Shown here: positions 52,085 through 61,149 of the stretch, piece after piece
Layout: each line of letters begins with the position of its first letter
Numbering within the stretch: position 1 is the stretch's first letter
Assembly: GCF_001553545.1 (NCBI RefSeq)
Contig: NZ_CP014227.1
Location: forward strand, 1,780,501 to 1,844,500
DNA: 64,000 nt
DNA from: Capnocytophaga haemolytica
GTDB taxonomy: Bacteria; Bacteroidota; Bacteroidia; Flavobacteriales; Flavobacteriaceae
Reading direction: 5' to 3'
Translations under genes and position numbers: made by a program
Notes under the pieces: generated by a model
What the model was told of the DNA's origin: nothing
Databases searched by the model: none
Seen by the model: the letters and a program-made list of their open reading frames with translations, nothing else

Positions 52085-52804
52085 TTACTCCTCACTCTCT
52101 TTCATATTATGGTATACATTCTGTACGTCATCATCCTCTTCTATTTTCTCTAACAGCTTTTCCACGTCTGCCATTTGCTCAGGGGTAAGCTCCGTCAGCG
52201 ATTGTGGGATACGCTCAAAGCCTGAGGAAAGGATTTCAAGACCTCTACTTTCCAGCTCTTTTTGTATCGCTCCAAAGCTACCAAAAGGTGCATAGATGAG
52301 TATGCCGTCTTCATCTACGAACACCTCCTCAGCTCCAAAGTCTATCATTTCGAGTTCTAACTCCTCAGGGTCAATACCGTCTGCTTTGATGCGAAAGTTG
52401 CAGGTGTGGTCGAACATAAACTCTACCGAACCTGAGGTGCCCAATGCGCCACCACATTTGTTAAAGTAGCTACGTATGTTGGCTACCGTACGGTTGTTGT
52501 TGTTGGTAGCCGTCTCAATGAGGATAGCAATACCGTGAGGAGCATAGCCTTCAAAGAGGATTTCCTTATAGTTCTCAGTGTCTTTCTCGCTTGCCTTTTT
52601 GATAGCGCGCTCTATGTTTTCCTTAGGCATATTGGCAGCCTTAGCGTTCTGAATCACCGCACGCAAGCGGGCATTGGTCTCAGGGTGTGGACCGCCTTCT
52701 TTCACTGCGATTACGATGTCTTTGCCAATACGTGTAAAGGTCTTTGCCATTGCTGCCCAGCGTTTCATTTTGCGGGCTTTTCTAAATTCAAATGCTCTTC
52801 CCAT
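52085..52804 (-). CDS. YebC/PmpR family protein
   Basis: A 239-aa protein of the YebC family, now seen as a translation factor for hard-to-read stretches or as a DNA-binding regulator. It begins MGRAFEFRKARKMKRWAAMAKTF, has GGPHPETNARLRAVIQNAKAANMPKENIERAIKKA, and EGYAPHGIAILIETATNNNNRTVA, all diagnostic. It is last in the minus-strand run psd-capA-grpB-yebC, 3 bp after grpB. Confidence 0.93.
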   Translation of the reverse strand: MGRAFEFRKARKMKRWAAMAKTFTRIGKDIVIAVKEGGPHPETNARLRAVIQNAKAANMPKENIERAIKKASEKDTENYKEILFEGYAPHGIAILIETATNNNNRTVANIRSYFNKCGGALGTSGSVEFMFDHTCNFRIKADGIDPEELELEMIDFGAEEVFVDEDGILIYAPFGSFGAIQKELESRGLEILSSGFERIPQSLTELTPEQMADVEKLLEKIEEDDDVQNVYHNMKESEE

Positions 52805-52807
52805 TTC

Positions 52808-53404
52808 TTATTCTTTGTCTTTAACTTGTTTATCTGTTATATGGTTAATATTCATTTCTTTCTTTCCTATTTCTGTATACTTTCTTACAAAATCTTCTTT
52901 AGCCTCAGTATACCCATCCCTATTATGCTGATAAGGTTTCCATAGAGACAATTTCAATTTCTCATAAACCTTTGCCACCTCAGGGTGTATACGTAGATAG
53001 TCTCTGAAATACAATTCATCATTATCACCCTCATACCGCAGGTGCAAATGAAACACACGCTCAGCAAAACCCTGCAAAGTATAGCCTTTATTAAATGACA
53101 TACGCGCTTCTTTTGCTGACATCAACAGATAACCTGCTGTTAATATACAATGCTTCATTTCTTCAAAGTCTGTCCCTTCCTTTACTTCAAGCAACATATC
53201 CACAGTGGGTTTTGCCCAAATGCCCTCAATAGCTGTACTTCCGATATGGCTCAATCTCACCACCTTATCAGCAGGTAAATACTCTTCTAACAATTGCTTC
53301 TCTTCTTCAAACCACTCACTCCAACAAGCCTGATGAGCTGTCAAAATAATAGGGAACAACTCCCACAACTCTTCTAAACTCATATCAGTTAGTTGTTTCT
53401 TCAT
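52808..53404 (-). CDS. GrpB family protein (UPF0157)
   Basis: A 198-aa member of the GrpB family, nucleotidyltransferase-like proteins of unknown substrate. The signature is RLSHIGSTAIEGIWAKPTVDMLLEV, with FHLHLRYEGDNDELYFRDYLR later. It overlaps capA by 4 bp, so translation is coupled. Confidence 0.88.
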   Translation of the reverse strand: MKKQLTDMSLEELWELFPIILTAHQACWSEWFEEEKQLLEEYLPADKVVRLSHIGSTAIEGIWAKPTVDMLLEVKEGTDFEEMKHCILTAGYLLMSAKEARMSFNKGYTLQGFAERVFHLHLRYEGDNDELYFRDYLRIHPEVAKVYEKLKLSLWKPYQHNRDGYTEAKEDFVRKYTEIGKKEMNINHITDKQVKDKE

Positions 53405-54573
53405 TTATTTTCCACTAAAGCATCATCTGCTTTTAATATAAAATCTCCTTCAAACTTCAATGCTGTCTCGGGAAAATCCAACCTTGTCAGTCGTTTAAGC
53501 TCTTCGAATGCTTTGCAATCATTATCAAGGCGTAAGCCAGCAGCTTTTGTCTGTTTTATAGGTACTACCTTTGCATAGAGAAAATCACCCTTATTATTGA
53601 GTTTGATATCCAGCAGTGGCGCAATACCTTTTAATCCTTTAAGACTAAAACGCCCATATGTATTGAAGTTGCCTAAGCTATAAGCAATAAACTTATTCTT
53701 GTAAAGCTCTACAGCCCGTGTAACGTGTGGTCCGTGACCGAGTACAATATCCGCTCCTGCATCTATCACGCTATGTGCAAATTTATAAACATCCCCACGA
53801 TTTTCACCATAGAACATCTCTTTGCCACGAGGTACACGCGTATAAGGGGCACCCTCAGCCCCTCCGTGAAATGACACTATCACAATATTGGCTTGTGTAC
53901 GCAATTGCTGTACCAGCGTCGTTGCTCGCTTTATATTATTTACAGTCAGCATATCTGCATTGGGAGAGAAGGCACAAAAGCCGTATTTTACACCTTCCTT
54001 TTCAAACACCACTGACTTTTTCTCCACAGGACCTGCGTGCTGTATTCCAACCTTATCAAGTACCTTAGCAGTAGTTTTCCGACCTATGTAACCAAAATCA
54101 TTTGCGTGATTATTAGCCATACTAAGAAGATTAAAGCCAGCCTCTTTTATAATCTTTCCATAGCGCTCTGGCATACGAAAAACATAACAACTCTCCTCTT
54201 CCTTCTCTTTATCAGTGATTGGTTTATCCTCTTCTTTTTTATAGAACTCCTTACTTTTATCAATTAATATCGTCTCTTTCCCCTCAACATCCTTACATTT
54301 CTTGCATTTATCAGAGTCACCACGGTCTAAAAGTACCCCCTCTAAATTGCCAAAAACAACATCCCCTTTCAAAAAGTTCTTCACATATTTAAAGCTCTTT
54401 CGTGCGTCATCTTTTGGCAAATGTCCTTCAGGAAATCCTGAGCCTATCATCATATCTCCTACTGCCACAATGCTAATAGTATCTTTCAAAGTACCAATCG
54501 TTAGTGTATCGGTTTGTGCCCATAGCTCTACAGAGGCTATGAATAATAGTGTAATAAGTAGTTTCGCCTTCAT
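53401..54573 (-). CDS. CapA family metallophosphatase-like protein, secreted
   Basis: A 390-aa protein with a signal peptide (MKAKLLITLLFIASVELWAQ) and a PGA_cap/CapA domain: VAVGDMMIGSGFP, VVFGNLEGVLLDRG, NLLSMANNHANDFG, FCAFSPNADML, VSFHGGAEG and LGHGPHVTRAVELYKNKFIAYSLG. CapA proteins act in poly-gamma-glutamate formation or are phosphatase-like enzymes. Between VLLDRG and the RMPERYGK segment is an insert with a Cys pair (KCKKC) and Lys/Glu-rich charge not typical of the core fold. No capB or capC gene is present, so a polyglutamate capsule is not implied. Confidence 0.88.
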   Translation of the reverse strand: MKAKLLITLLFIASVELWAQTDTLTIGTLKDTISIVAVGDMMIGSGFPEGHLPKDDARKSFKYVKNFLKGDVVFGNLEGVLLDRGDSDKCKKCKDVEGKETILIDKSKEFYKKEEDKPITDKEKEEESCYVFRMPERYGKIIKEAGFNLLSMANNHANDFGYIGRKTTAKVLDKVGIQHAGPVEKKSVVFEKEGVKYGFCAFSPNADMLTVNNIKRATTLVQQLRTQANIVIVSFHGGAEGAPYTRVPRGKEMFYGENRGDVYKFAHSVIDAGADIVLGHGPHVTRAVELYKNKFIAYSLGNFNTYGRFSLKGLKGIAPLLDIKLNNKGDFLYAKVVPIKQTKAAGLRLDNDCKAFEELKRLTRLDFPETALKFEGDFILKADDALVENK

Positions 54574-54595
54574 AGCATATACGCATTGTAATTAT

Positions 54596-55267
54596 TTACT
54601 GTTCACTATACGTTGCTATCACCTGCTCTCCGCCTTTGGCCTTATCGCCTAATTTGACGGTTACTTGAGCATCTAAGGGGAGATATACATCCACACGCGA
54701 ACCAAACTTGATAAAGCCAGCGTCCGTACCTTGTACTACCTCATCACCTACTTTGGCATAATTGACAATGCGCTTTGCCATAGCCCCAGCTATTTGACGG
54801 TACATAACCTTGCCAAAGACGGGATTATCCACTACCACAGTAGTGCGCTCGTTCTCTTCTGAGGCCTTAGGGTGCCACGCTACAAGGTACTTCCCTGGGT
54901 GATACTCACTGTAAACCACTTTACCACCCAACGCATAGCGGGTAACGTGTACGTTCAGTGGCGACATAAAGATAGAGACCATCAGTCGCTTGTCTTTAAA
55001 ATACTCAGGTTCATACACCTCCTCTATCACCACTACCTTGCCATCAACAGGGGCAATAATATGCTTGTCATTGCGTGGCGTAACGCGCTTTGGGTTACGG
55101 AAAAACTGCAATATGAGAATGAGCAGCACGATACCTGCCCCTTGAATAGTCTTCCCTGTCCAAAAAGGCAAGTCCCAATGCTCCATTGCATAAGTAGCCC
55201 CCAATGAGAGCACCGCCACGATCACAAACGTGGTGAGTATAATCTTATATCCTTCTCTGTGAAACAT
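54596..55267 (-). CDS. psd: phosphatidylserine decarboxylase proenzyme
   Basis: Makes phosphatidylethanolamine from phosphatidylserine. The 223-aa protein is the short, archaeal-like type. Two N-terminal hydrophobic helices (about 9-30 and 38-55) anchor it. The self-cleavage site is the FGSRVDVYLP motif near 195, where the Ser becomes the pyruvoyl group. MSPLNVHVTRYALGG is also diagnostic. It is the first gene of the run to yebC. TACCTTTG on the minus strand (55287-55294) precedes it. Confidence 0.93.
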   Translation of the reverse strand: MFHREGYKIILTTFVIVAVLSLGATYAMEHWDLPFWTGKTIQGAGIVLLILILQFFRNPKRVTPRNDKHIIAPVDGKVVVIEEVYEPEYFKDKRLMVSIFMSPLNVHVTRYALGGKVVYSEYHPGKYLVAWHPKASEENERTTVVVDNPVFGKVMYRQIAGAMAKRIVNYAKVGDEVVQGTDAGFIKFGSRVDVYLPLDAQVTVKLGDKAKGGEQVIATYSEQ

Positions 55268-55286
55268 CGTCTAACATTTTAGGGCG

Positions 55287-55294
55287 CAAAGGTA
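55287..55294 (-). promoter_or_regulatory. psd operon -7 box
   Basis: TACCTTTG on the minus strand, 20 bp before the psd ATG. Confidence 0.65.
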
Positions 55295-55416
55295 CAAAAA
55301 AAATATAAAACGAGAAATTTTTTGCAGATATAAAAGATTTGTAACACAAAAAGATATTGAAAATGTATCTGTTACAAAAAATAGTATTTAAATAAACACA
55401 CTATCATCTATAAAAA

Positions 55417-55447
55417 AGAAGCTGTCCAAAAAATCGGACAGCCTCTT
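55417..55447 (-). terminator. terminator after the aminotransferase gene
   Basis: GCTGTCC (55421-55427) and GGACAGC (55436-55442) form a 7-bp stem extended by A/T pairs, and the minus strand then runs into Us. Confidence 0.8.
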
Positions 55448-55469
55448 TTATTATAAATAAATTGATATG

Positions 55470-56723
55470 TTATTTAAGCACACTTAGCGCCTTCTCTAAA
55501 CGTGGCAAAACGTCTTTGATATCCTGTAACGAGCAACCTCCTGCTGAAGCACGGAACCAAGGCATTGTCCTACTATTACCAAAAGCTGAGAAAGGAACAA
55601 GTGCCATACCTGCTTCCTGAATCAGATAAAATACTAAATCAGTGGTATCATTTAGTTTTTGCCTTTTAGGGGTTGTCTTTCCCACATAATCCAGTTTAAT
55701 AGTCAAATATAAAGCACCCATAGGCTTAATACTTTCTACAGCAAAGCCCTTAGATTTTAAGGTTTGTATACCTTCGTGTAAGGTCTCCAAGCTATATTTG
55801 ATTTTACCTTTATAATCAGCTACAAAAGCATTTACAGCAGCTGTTTGCTTTAAAAAGGCAGCCATAGCAGCTTGTTCAGGTTTAGGTGCCCAAGCGCCTA
55901 CGTGGGTAAGTAAAGCAGCCATTTTTGATATAATAGCTGAAGGTCCAAAAGCCCAACCTACGCGTACCCCAGTAGCTGCAAAACATTTTGAAGAACCATC
56001 AATAAAAACAGTATATTCCTTCATTGCAGGCACTAAACTCACAGGGTTAAAATGCTTTTCTCCAAAGGTAAGCATCGCATAAATCTGATCATACATTAGA
56101 TAAAGTGGCTTTTCATCTTCACTCCTACACTTATTTTCCTCTACAATAAGTTCACAGATGTCACGCAGCTGCTTCTCCGTAAACATTGTCCCTGTTGGGT
56201 TCAGAGGAGAACACAAAGCTATCAATACAGCTCCTTTAATGTGAGGTTTTAGCTCTTCTGCCGTAGGTAAAAAGTTATTTTCAGGTTTTACCTCTATTTC
56301 TACCTTCTTTGCTGAATTGAGATATGAATAGTGATTGTTATTCCAAGAAGGAACGGGATAAATCACCTTATCACCTTCATCCACAATCGTTTTAAAAGTC
56401 GCATAGATAAGCGGGCGCGATCCTCCCGCCACCAAGATATCCTTAGGAGTGTAATCCAAGCCATAACGTTGCTTCAAATCTGCTGAAACGCTCTCACGCA
56501 AGCTAAGCAATCCACTTGCAGGTGGATAGTTAGTAAGATTATCTGCATAAGCTTTCTGGATACCAGCTTTTAACTCTGCTGGAATAGGATAAATGTTTGA
56601 ATCCAAATCGCCAATAGTAAGGTTGGTAATCTTCTCTCCTTTCGCTTTAAGGTCGTTTACCTCATTACCTATCTTTACGATTTCAGAACCAATAAGATTC
56701 TGTGCCAATTTTGATACTTTCAT
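55470..56723 (-). CDS. class I/II aminotransferase (aspartate aminotransferase-like)
   Basis: A 417-aa PLP enzyme. Motifs: NLTIGDLDSNIYPIP near the start, SGLLSLRESVSADL, ILVAGGSRPLIYATFKTIV, CSPLNPTGTMF (substrate-binding Asn), and the PLP-lysine loop DGSSKCFAATGVRVGWAFG. A C-terminal FRASAGG arginine contacts the carboxylate. The substrate could be aspartate or an aromatic amino acid. It is 55 bp after the transketolase gene on the same strand. Confidence 0.9.
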   Translation of the reverse strand: MKVSKLAQNLIGSEIVKIGNEVNDLKAKGEKITNLTIGDLDSNIYPIPAELKAGIQKAYADNLTNYPPASGLLSLRESVSADLKQRYGLDYTPKDILVAGGSRPLIYATFKTIVDEGDKVIYPVPSWNNNHYSYLNSAKKVEIEVKPENNFLPTAEELKPHIKGAVLIALCSPLNPTGTMFTEKQLRDICELIVEENKCRSEDEKPLYLMYDQIYAMLTFGEKHFNPVSLVPAMKEYTVFIDGSSKCFAATGVRVGWAFGPSAIISKMAALLTHVGAWAPKPEQAAMAAFLKQTAAVNAFVADYKGKIKYSLETLHEGIQTLKSKGFAVESIKPMGALYLTIKLDYVGKTTPKRQKLNDTTDLVFYLIQEAGMALVPFSAFGNSRTMPWFRASAGGCSLQDIKDVLPRLEKALSVLK

Positions 56724-56777
56724 AAATTTTAAATATTTTAGTATTTATCTCTTTCCTAAGAAATAAATGGTTATTAC

Positions 56778-57623
56778 TTAATAATCTCCTAATGTTTCAG
56801 GATTTTGAGCTAAGGCTTTTGCCAACTGCTCATCATTAGGTGCTTTCCCGTGCCAAGCGTGTGTACCCATCATAAAATCTACACCATTACCCATTTCTGA
56901 GTGTAATAGCACACAAATAGGTTTACCTTTTCCTGTCGCAGCCTTGGCAATGTGCATTCCTTCTAAGATAGCTGCAATATCGTTTCCTTTCTCAATGTCG
57001 AATACTTGCCAACCAAAAGCCTCAAATTTAGCCCGTAAATCACCTAAAGGCAGTACCTTATCCGTAGGGCCATCAATCTGCTTGCCGTTGTAATCCACGG
57101 TAGCAATAAGGTTATCTACTCCCTTTCCTCCAGCAAACATCGCCGCTTCCCATATCTGTCCTTCTTGTAGTTCACCATCACCGTGAAGGGTGTAAACTAA
57201 GTGCTTATCACCATCTAACTTCTTTTCTAAGGCAACCCCTATGGCAACTGAAAGTCCTTGCCCCAACGAGCCCGAAGCAATACGTACCCCTTCTAAGCCT
57301 TCCTCAGGTGTTGGGTGCCCTTGCAAACGTGAATTAAGATGCCTAAAAGTAGCTAATTCACTCACAGGAAAGAAGCCTCTACGTGCCAACACACTGTAAA
57401 ACAGAGGCGATATATGTCCATTAGAAAGGAAGAAAACATCTTCTCCCTTACCCTCCATTTTAAAAGGTAAGCGGATATCCATCAGCTCATTATATAGGCA
57501 AACAAGAAACTCTGCACATCCCAATGAACCACCTGGGTGTCCAGAATTTACTTGGTGTACCATTCTCAAAATATCTCTACGCACCTGCGTGGTCAAATCG
57601 GTAAGTTCTTGAATGTTTGGCAT
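56778..57623 (-). CDS. transketolase N-terminal subunit
   Basis: Binds ThDP pyrophosphate. The 281-aa protein is the split form. It begins MPNIQELTDLTTQVRRDILRM and has HQVNSGHPGGSLGCAEFL, GSLGQGLSVAIGVAL, and the ThDP motif GDGELQEGQIWEAAMFAGG. The C-terminal half, normally the next gene, is not in the window on either side; the next gene is an aminotransferase and an IS lies upstream. The partner must be elsewhere or rearranged. Confidence 0.92.
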   Translation of the reverse strand: MPNIQELTDLTTQVRRDILRMVHQVNSGHPGGSLGCAEFLVCLYNELMDIRLPFKMEGKGEDVFFLSNGHISPLFYSVLARRGFFPVSELATFRHLNSRLQGHPTPEEGLEGVRIASGSLGQGLSVAIGVALEKKLDGDKHLVYTLHGDGELQEGQIWEAAMFAGGKGVDNLIATVDYNGKQIDGPTDKVLPLGDLRAKFEAFGWQVFDIEKGNDIAAILEGMHIAKAATGKGKPICVLLHSEMGNGVDFMMGTHAWHGKAPNDEQLAKALAQNPETLGDY

Positions 57624-57647
57624 TATAAATTACATATTTTATAGGGG

Positions 57648-57678
57648 CAAAAGTACGTACTATTTTTTAACTGTGCAA
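57648..57678 (-). promoter_or_regulatory. transketolase promoter
   Basis: On the minus strand TTG (57676-57678), a 20-bp spacer and TACTTTTG (57648-57655). Confidence 0.75.
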
Positions 57679-57715
57679 ACAAAATGTCAAAAATTTTTAA
57701 AAGATTTTTCTGAAA

Positions 57716-58607
57716 GAAGCTGTTTAAACTTTTTTTAGAGAAGTAAAAGTTCCCAAAAATTAGTAATTTTGTGTTTGAGAAAAAACACCAAAATTCAGGA
57801 ACTTTGGGCAAAGATACAATAAATAAATGGATTATTTCCTTTTTAAGTGTAGGAAAAAGAGGATTTAAAAGTAATTTTGATTTAGCTTCAATATTTTTAT
57901 TGATTCTCAAGAGATTAAAAACAGGGGTACAATGGAGAGAACTTCCAATTGAAAGCTATTTTGAAAAAGGTGAAATCTCTTGGCAAAATGTCTATTACTA
58001 CTTCAATAAATGGAGTAAAGACGGTAGCTTTCAGCGAATATGGTTAAATCTATTAAGTAAGAAGAAAAAAAATTAGATATGTCTTGCGTTCAATTGGATG
58101 GTAGTCATACACGTTGTCGGTAAAAAGGAGAATCTACAGGCTATCAAGCAAGAAAAAAAGCCGTAACCACAAATAGTATTTTTTTGTGTGATAATAAAGG
58201 GCAAATGATAGCAATGGGAAGTCCTAAAGCAGGAAATCACAATGACTTATATGAAATAGAAGAAGTACTAAAAGAAATCTTAGCTTTATTAGAAGAAGCA
58301 GGAATAGAGTACAAAGGTCTGTTTCTCAATGCTGATGCAGGATTTGATAGTAAGTCTCTTAGAGATTTTTTAGAAAGCAAAGAAATTATAGCAAATATTA
58401 AACCTAATCCCCGAAATGGAGAGCAACCAGATGTTTATTTTGATGAAGAATTGTACAAAAATAGGTTTAAAATTGAACAAGCAAATGGTTGGCTTGACGG
58501 ATATAAAGGTTTGATAATGAGATATGAGTATCTTGATGTAACTTGGATTGGAATGCTCCTATTAGGGTTTATCTCCAAGTTCCTCAAAAAAGTTTAAACA
58601 CGTTTAA
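57716..58607 (+). mobile_element. IS5-like insertion sequence, decayed
   Basis: About 890 bp. A perfect 15-bp terminal inverted repeat TGTTTAAACTTTTTT occurs at 57721-57735 and inverted at 58586-58600. All three related copies share GAAGCTG outside one repeat and a TAAACG end on the other. No clear target-site duplication is visible. TATCTTTG on the minus strand (57809-57816) points out toward the transketolase gene. Confidence 0.88.
57771..58597 (+). pseudogene. IS5-like transposase, interrupted
   Basis: Two open parts, 57771-58076 and 58184-58597, are remains of one DDE transposase. The N-terminal part has the helical DUF4096-like region (LLILKRLKTGVQWRELP); the C-terminal part has FLNADAGFDSKSLRDFLE and a downstream YKNRFKIEQANGWLDGYKGL with the last catalytic Glu. 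The break is an eight-A run at 58065-58072, where a frame change could be programmed, and then a TAA (after HTRCR) that blocks the continued frame. So the copy is probably inactive. The first part of the DDE core (QLDGSHT) lies in the broken section. Confidence 0.85.
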
Positions 58608-59022
58608 AGAATAAATCATCGAAACAAACCGCTATAAACGTGTAAAAAGGCGTGTAAGTATACATTTAAAACGTATAATTACACACATTTCACAGAGTTA
58701 TAAATTCAATTTAAATTCTCTCACAAAACTTTTATCAACTGACAATCAATATTTTAAAAACAAAAACATATTTTTATAAAAGTTTGGCACGGATTTTTCT
58801 GTACAATAAGTGAAAAATTGCTAAAAGAAACATTGTTAGAAAAAACATCATTAAAACAGAAGTTAGAAAAAAAACAAAAATTATTAGTTAAACTATTTAA
58901 AACATTATTTTTTTAAATTAAAACAAAGTCTTATCAAAGAAACCTTATTACTTAATAAAGTTTCAAAAAGCTAAAAAATTCTTCATTTTTTGGAGTTAGT
59001 AGTAGTATTTATATGCATTGTG
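58608..59022. other. AT-rich gap without a supported gene
   Basis: Between the IS and the bshC terminator I see only AT-rich DNA. A stretch near 58812-58915 could be read as Lys/Leu-rich codons (KLLKETLLEKTSLKQKLEKK) but lacks a start and any family match, so I do not call it. Confidence 0.6.
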
Positions 59023-59057
59023 AAAAAAGCTCTCTAATTACTTAGAGAGCTTTTTTT
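59023..59057. terminator. terminator after bshC
   Basis: AAAAAAGCTCTCTAA pairs with TTAGAGAGCTTTTTT around a 4-nt loop, with runs on both sides. It lies downstream of bshC, which is read toward it. Confidence 0.88.
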
Positions 59058-59085
59058 ATGTTTATATACATAACGAATCCTAAAA

Positions 59086-60693
59086 CTATACGAGTTTTAC
59101 AACTACAAATCTAAAATCAAATGGGTCAAAATCAGAGATTAAAGTTGGGATAAACTCCTCCCCAACTTCTAAGTAAAAATCAGTAAAGTTCGAAAAACGC
59201 TCCTGCAAACCTCCATTAGGGAAGAGTTCTCTCTGCAATACTACAACTCGTTCCAATTCATCGGACAGCTTACGCTTCTGAGCCTTAAGTAAGCGTTTTT
59301 CAAGATGAGTTAATCCCTTCAACTGCTTCACTTCCTGAGCCCTTACAGCATTCATAAAGCTAACATCAGTCTGTGCTGCTAAGATATATAAGTCAGAAAA
59401 CTGCTTCTGTAGAGCCTCTTTCTGAGGAGTAAAATCAATCGGAAAAGTACTAAGTGCCCTTACCTTTTTATCTTTTAAATCATTACTTTTTAAGAATAAA
59501 TCCTCTACTGAAAGCCCGAGTTTTTGTATCTTAGCTTGCTGTCTTTCACTTATTAGCATTGCTGAATTCCTAAGCATCAGCATTGGAAACACAACTCTTT
59601 CTCTCTCAAAAAATCCTTTGAGTTCTAACCAATAAGCAATCTCTCCACCTCCTCCAATGTAAGCTAAGTTGGGTAAAATCACTTCCTGATACATCGGGCG
59701 TAGTATTACATTAGGAGAAAATCGCTCTGGATACTCCTCTAATTCTCTCAGTATCTTATCTTTAGTAAATTTTATTTTCGTATCTACCACGTCAAATCCC
59801 TCATCCCTACGCTCTATTCTATGCCGTGAGCCTGTGGTGAGATAAAATAAATTGATTTCTCGTGGATTTACTTGTATGGGGTAAGTATTATCTAAGGTAT
59901 ATAATTTTTCAGCCTGTTTACTAACCTCCTGATATGCAATATGGTGTAACAAGTCATTCTTCATATATGGGGTAAACTCACGCTTGAGCTCACGATCATT
60001 CCCATCAACTATCACTACACCATACTCCTGAAAAAGAGCATTGACTAAATAGCGGGTAGCTCGTGCTAAAGTACTGTTTTCTAAATAACTATCTCGGAAC
60101 AAAACGCGTAAGTTTTCTGCATTTTTACCCAAGCCAAGTGCATTACTGAATGCTTCGAAAACAATTGACAATGATCGAGTACTAAAATCACCCGTTGCTC
60201 CTTTCTGCTCACTATTCCAACAGATAGTCTTTCCTCCACTGAGATGAAAGTGATTAATCTCCTCAAAATCGTGGTCCTCTGTTGCCATCCAATATACAGG
60301 CACAAAGTTATAATCTGGATAAAGTTTAGAAAGCTGCTTAGTTGTATTAATTACAGATACAATCTTGAAGATAAAATACAAGTGTCCCGTAAACAAACTC
60401 AACTGATGTCCAGTTGTAATAGTGAAAGTATTTTTCTCACCTAAAAGAGTAATGTTTTTCAATACTTTATCACTCGTTTGTACATCTAAGTATTGCTCCT
60501 TCAGCCTTTCTACCAGTTTCTTTCGCGATGGCTCTGAAAACTGAAGTGCCTTCTCTTTTATCTGCTCCTCAAAGTTTAACGGAGTTGGAAAACGGTTATA
60601 AAATGGGCGTAATAAACCCTTTTCAAGCACATAATCTTTGATTAGCCTTGAAAAAAAACGAATATTCTCATACGGAATAAAATCTGTGACCAT
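59086..60693 (-). CDS. bshC: bacillithiol biosynthesis cysteine-adding enzyme
   Basis: Adds cysteine to GlcN-malate to finish bacillithiol, a low-molecular-weight thiol used by many Firmicutes and Bacteroidota. The 535-aa protein has the family motifs TTGHQLSLFTGHLYFIFK and PVYWMATEDHDFEEINH, then LFRDSYLE, and LAYIGGGGEIAYWLELKG. The C-terminal coiled coil (about 440-510) is present. BshA and BshB genes are not in the window. It is 24 bp after a small acidic protein gene. Confidence 0.93.
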   Translation of the reverse strand: MVTDFIPYENIRFFSRLIKDYVLEKGLLRPFYNRFPTPLNFEEQIKEKALQFSEPSRKKLVERLKEQYLDVQTSDKVLKNITLLGEKNTFTITTGHQLSLFTGHLYFIFKIVSVINTTKQLSKLYPDYNFVPVYWMATEDHDFEEINHFHLSGGKTICWNSEQKGATGDFSTRSLSIVFEAFSNALGLGKNAENLRVLFRDSYLENSTLARATRYLVNALFQEYGVVIVDGNDRELKREFTPYMKNDLLHHIAYQEVSKQAEKLYTLDNTYPIQVNPREINLFYLTTGSRHRIERRDEGFDVVDTKIKFTKDKILRELEEYPERFSPNVILRPMYQEVILPNLAYIGGGGEIAYWLELKGFFERERVVFPMLMLRNSAMLISERQQAKIQKLGLSVEDLFLKSNDLKDKKVRALSTFPIDFTPQKEALQKQFSDLYILAAQTDVSFMNAVRAQEVKQLKGLTHLEKRLLKAQKRKLSDELERVVVLQRELFPNGGLQERFSNFTDFYLEVGEEFIPTLISDFDPFDFRFVVVKLV

Positions 60694-60717
60694 AGCTCAA
60701 CTCAATTAGATTAACAA

Positions 60718-61014
60718 CTAATCCCCATCAATCGAATTATCTGAGAGATCTACATTGCCTCCTATATTATCATCCTCATTATTCATAAAGTAATCATCCT
60801 CATCGTAATTCTCCATTGTATCGGCTAAGCGTGTACTTACTTTTACTAAATAGATAGTATCCTCAGTACGTACTTCTAAGGCCTCAACCGTCTCATTCTT
60901 AGAATTTTTAAACCTAATTACATCGGCATCCGTATACCCTTCAGGATACTTTTCTACCAGCATAGCAAGTATTTCAGCTGTCAGTTTGTTGTAATCAACG
61001 ATAACACGTTTCAT
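60718..61014 (-). CDS. small acidic protein, conserved in Flavobacteriia, function unknown
   Basis: A 98-aa protein starting MKRVIVDYNKLTAEILAML, with a central DADVIRFKNSKNETVEALEVRTEDTIYLVKVS and an Asp/Asn-rich tail (DEDDYFMNNEDDNIG). It is likely cotranscribed with bshC. No domain recognised; no signal peptide. Confidence 0.75.
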   Translation of the reverse strand: MKRVIVDYNKLTAEILAMLVEKYPEGYTDADVIRFKNSKNETVEALEVRTEDTIYLVKVSTRLADTMENYDEDDYFMNNEDDNIGGNVDLSDNSIDGD

Positions 61015-61100
61015 AATTAATTATTCTTCTTTCAGGGGGCGAAAGTAAGTTAAATTTTACAATTACAAAATAAAAAACGCTTTTTTTTATAAAAAAATAT

Positions 61101-61108
61101 TACATTTG
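61101..61108 (+). promoter_or_regulatory. rsmE -7 box
   Basis: TACATTTG, 41 bp before the ATG at 61150; no TTG at the usual spacing. Confidence 0.6.
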
Positions 61109-61149
61109 CAGCCTAAATCAATAATTTATAAGTAATTAACATCACTAAT

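Noticed and set aside
58065..58072. programmed frameshift giving a working IS transposase
   Set aside because: Eight As could support slippage, but the resumed frame meets a TAA about 50 bases later, so the gene would still be broken.
58812..58915. Lys/Leu-rich reading near KLLKETLLEKTSLK
   Set aside because: No start codon in good context, low-complexity AT-rich DNA, no family.
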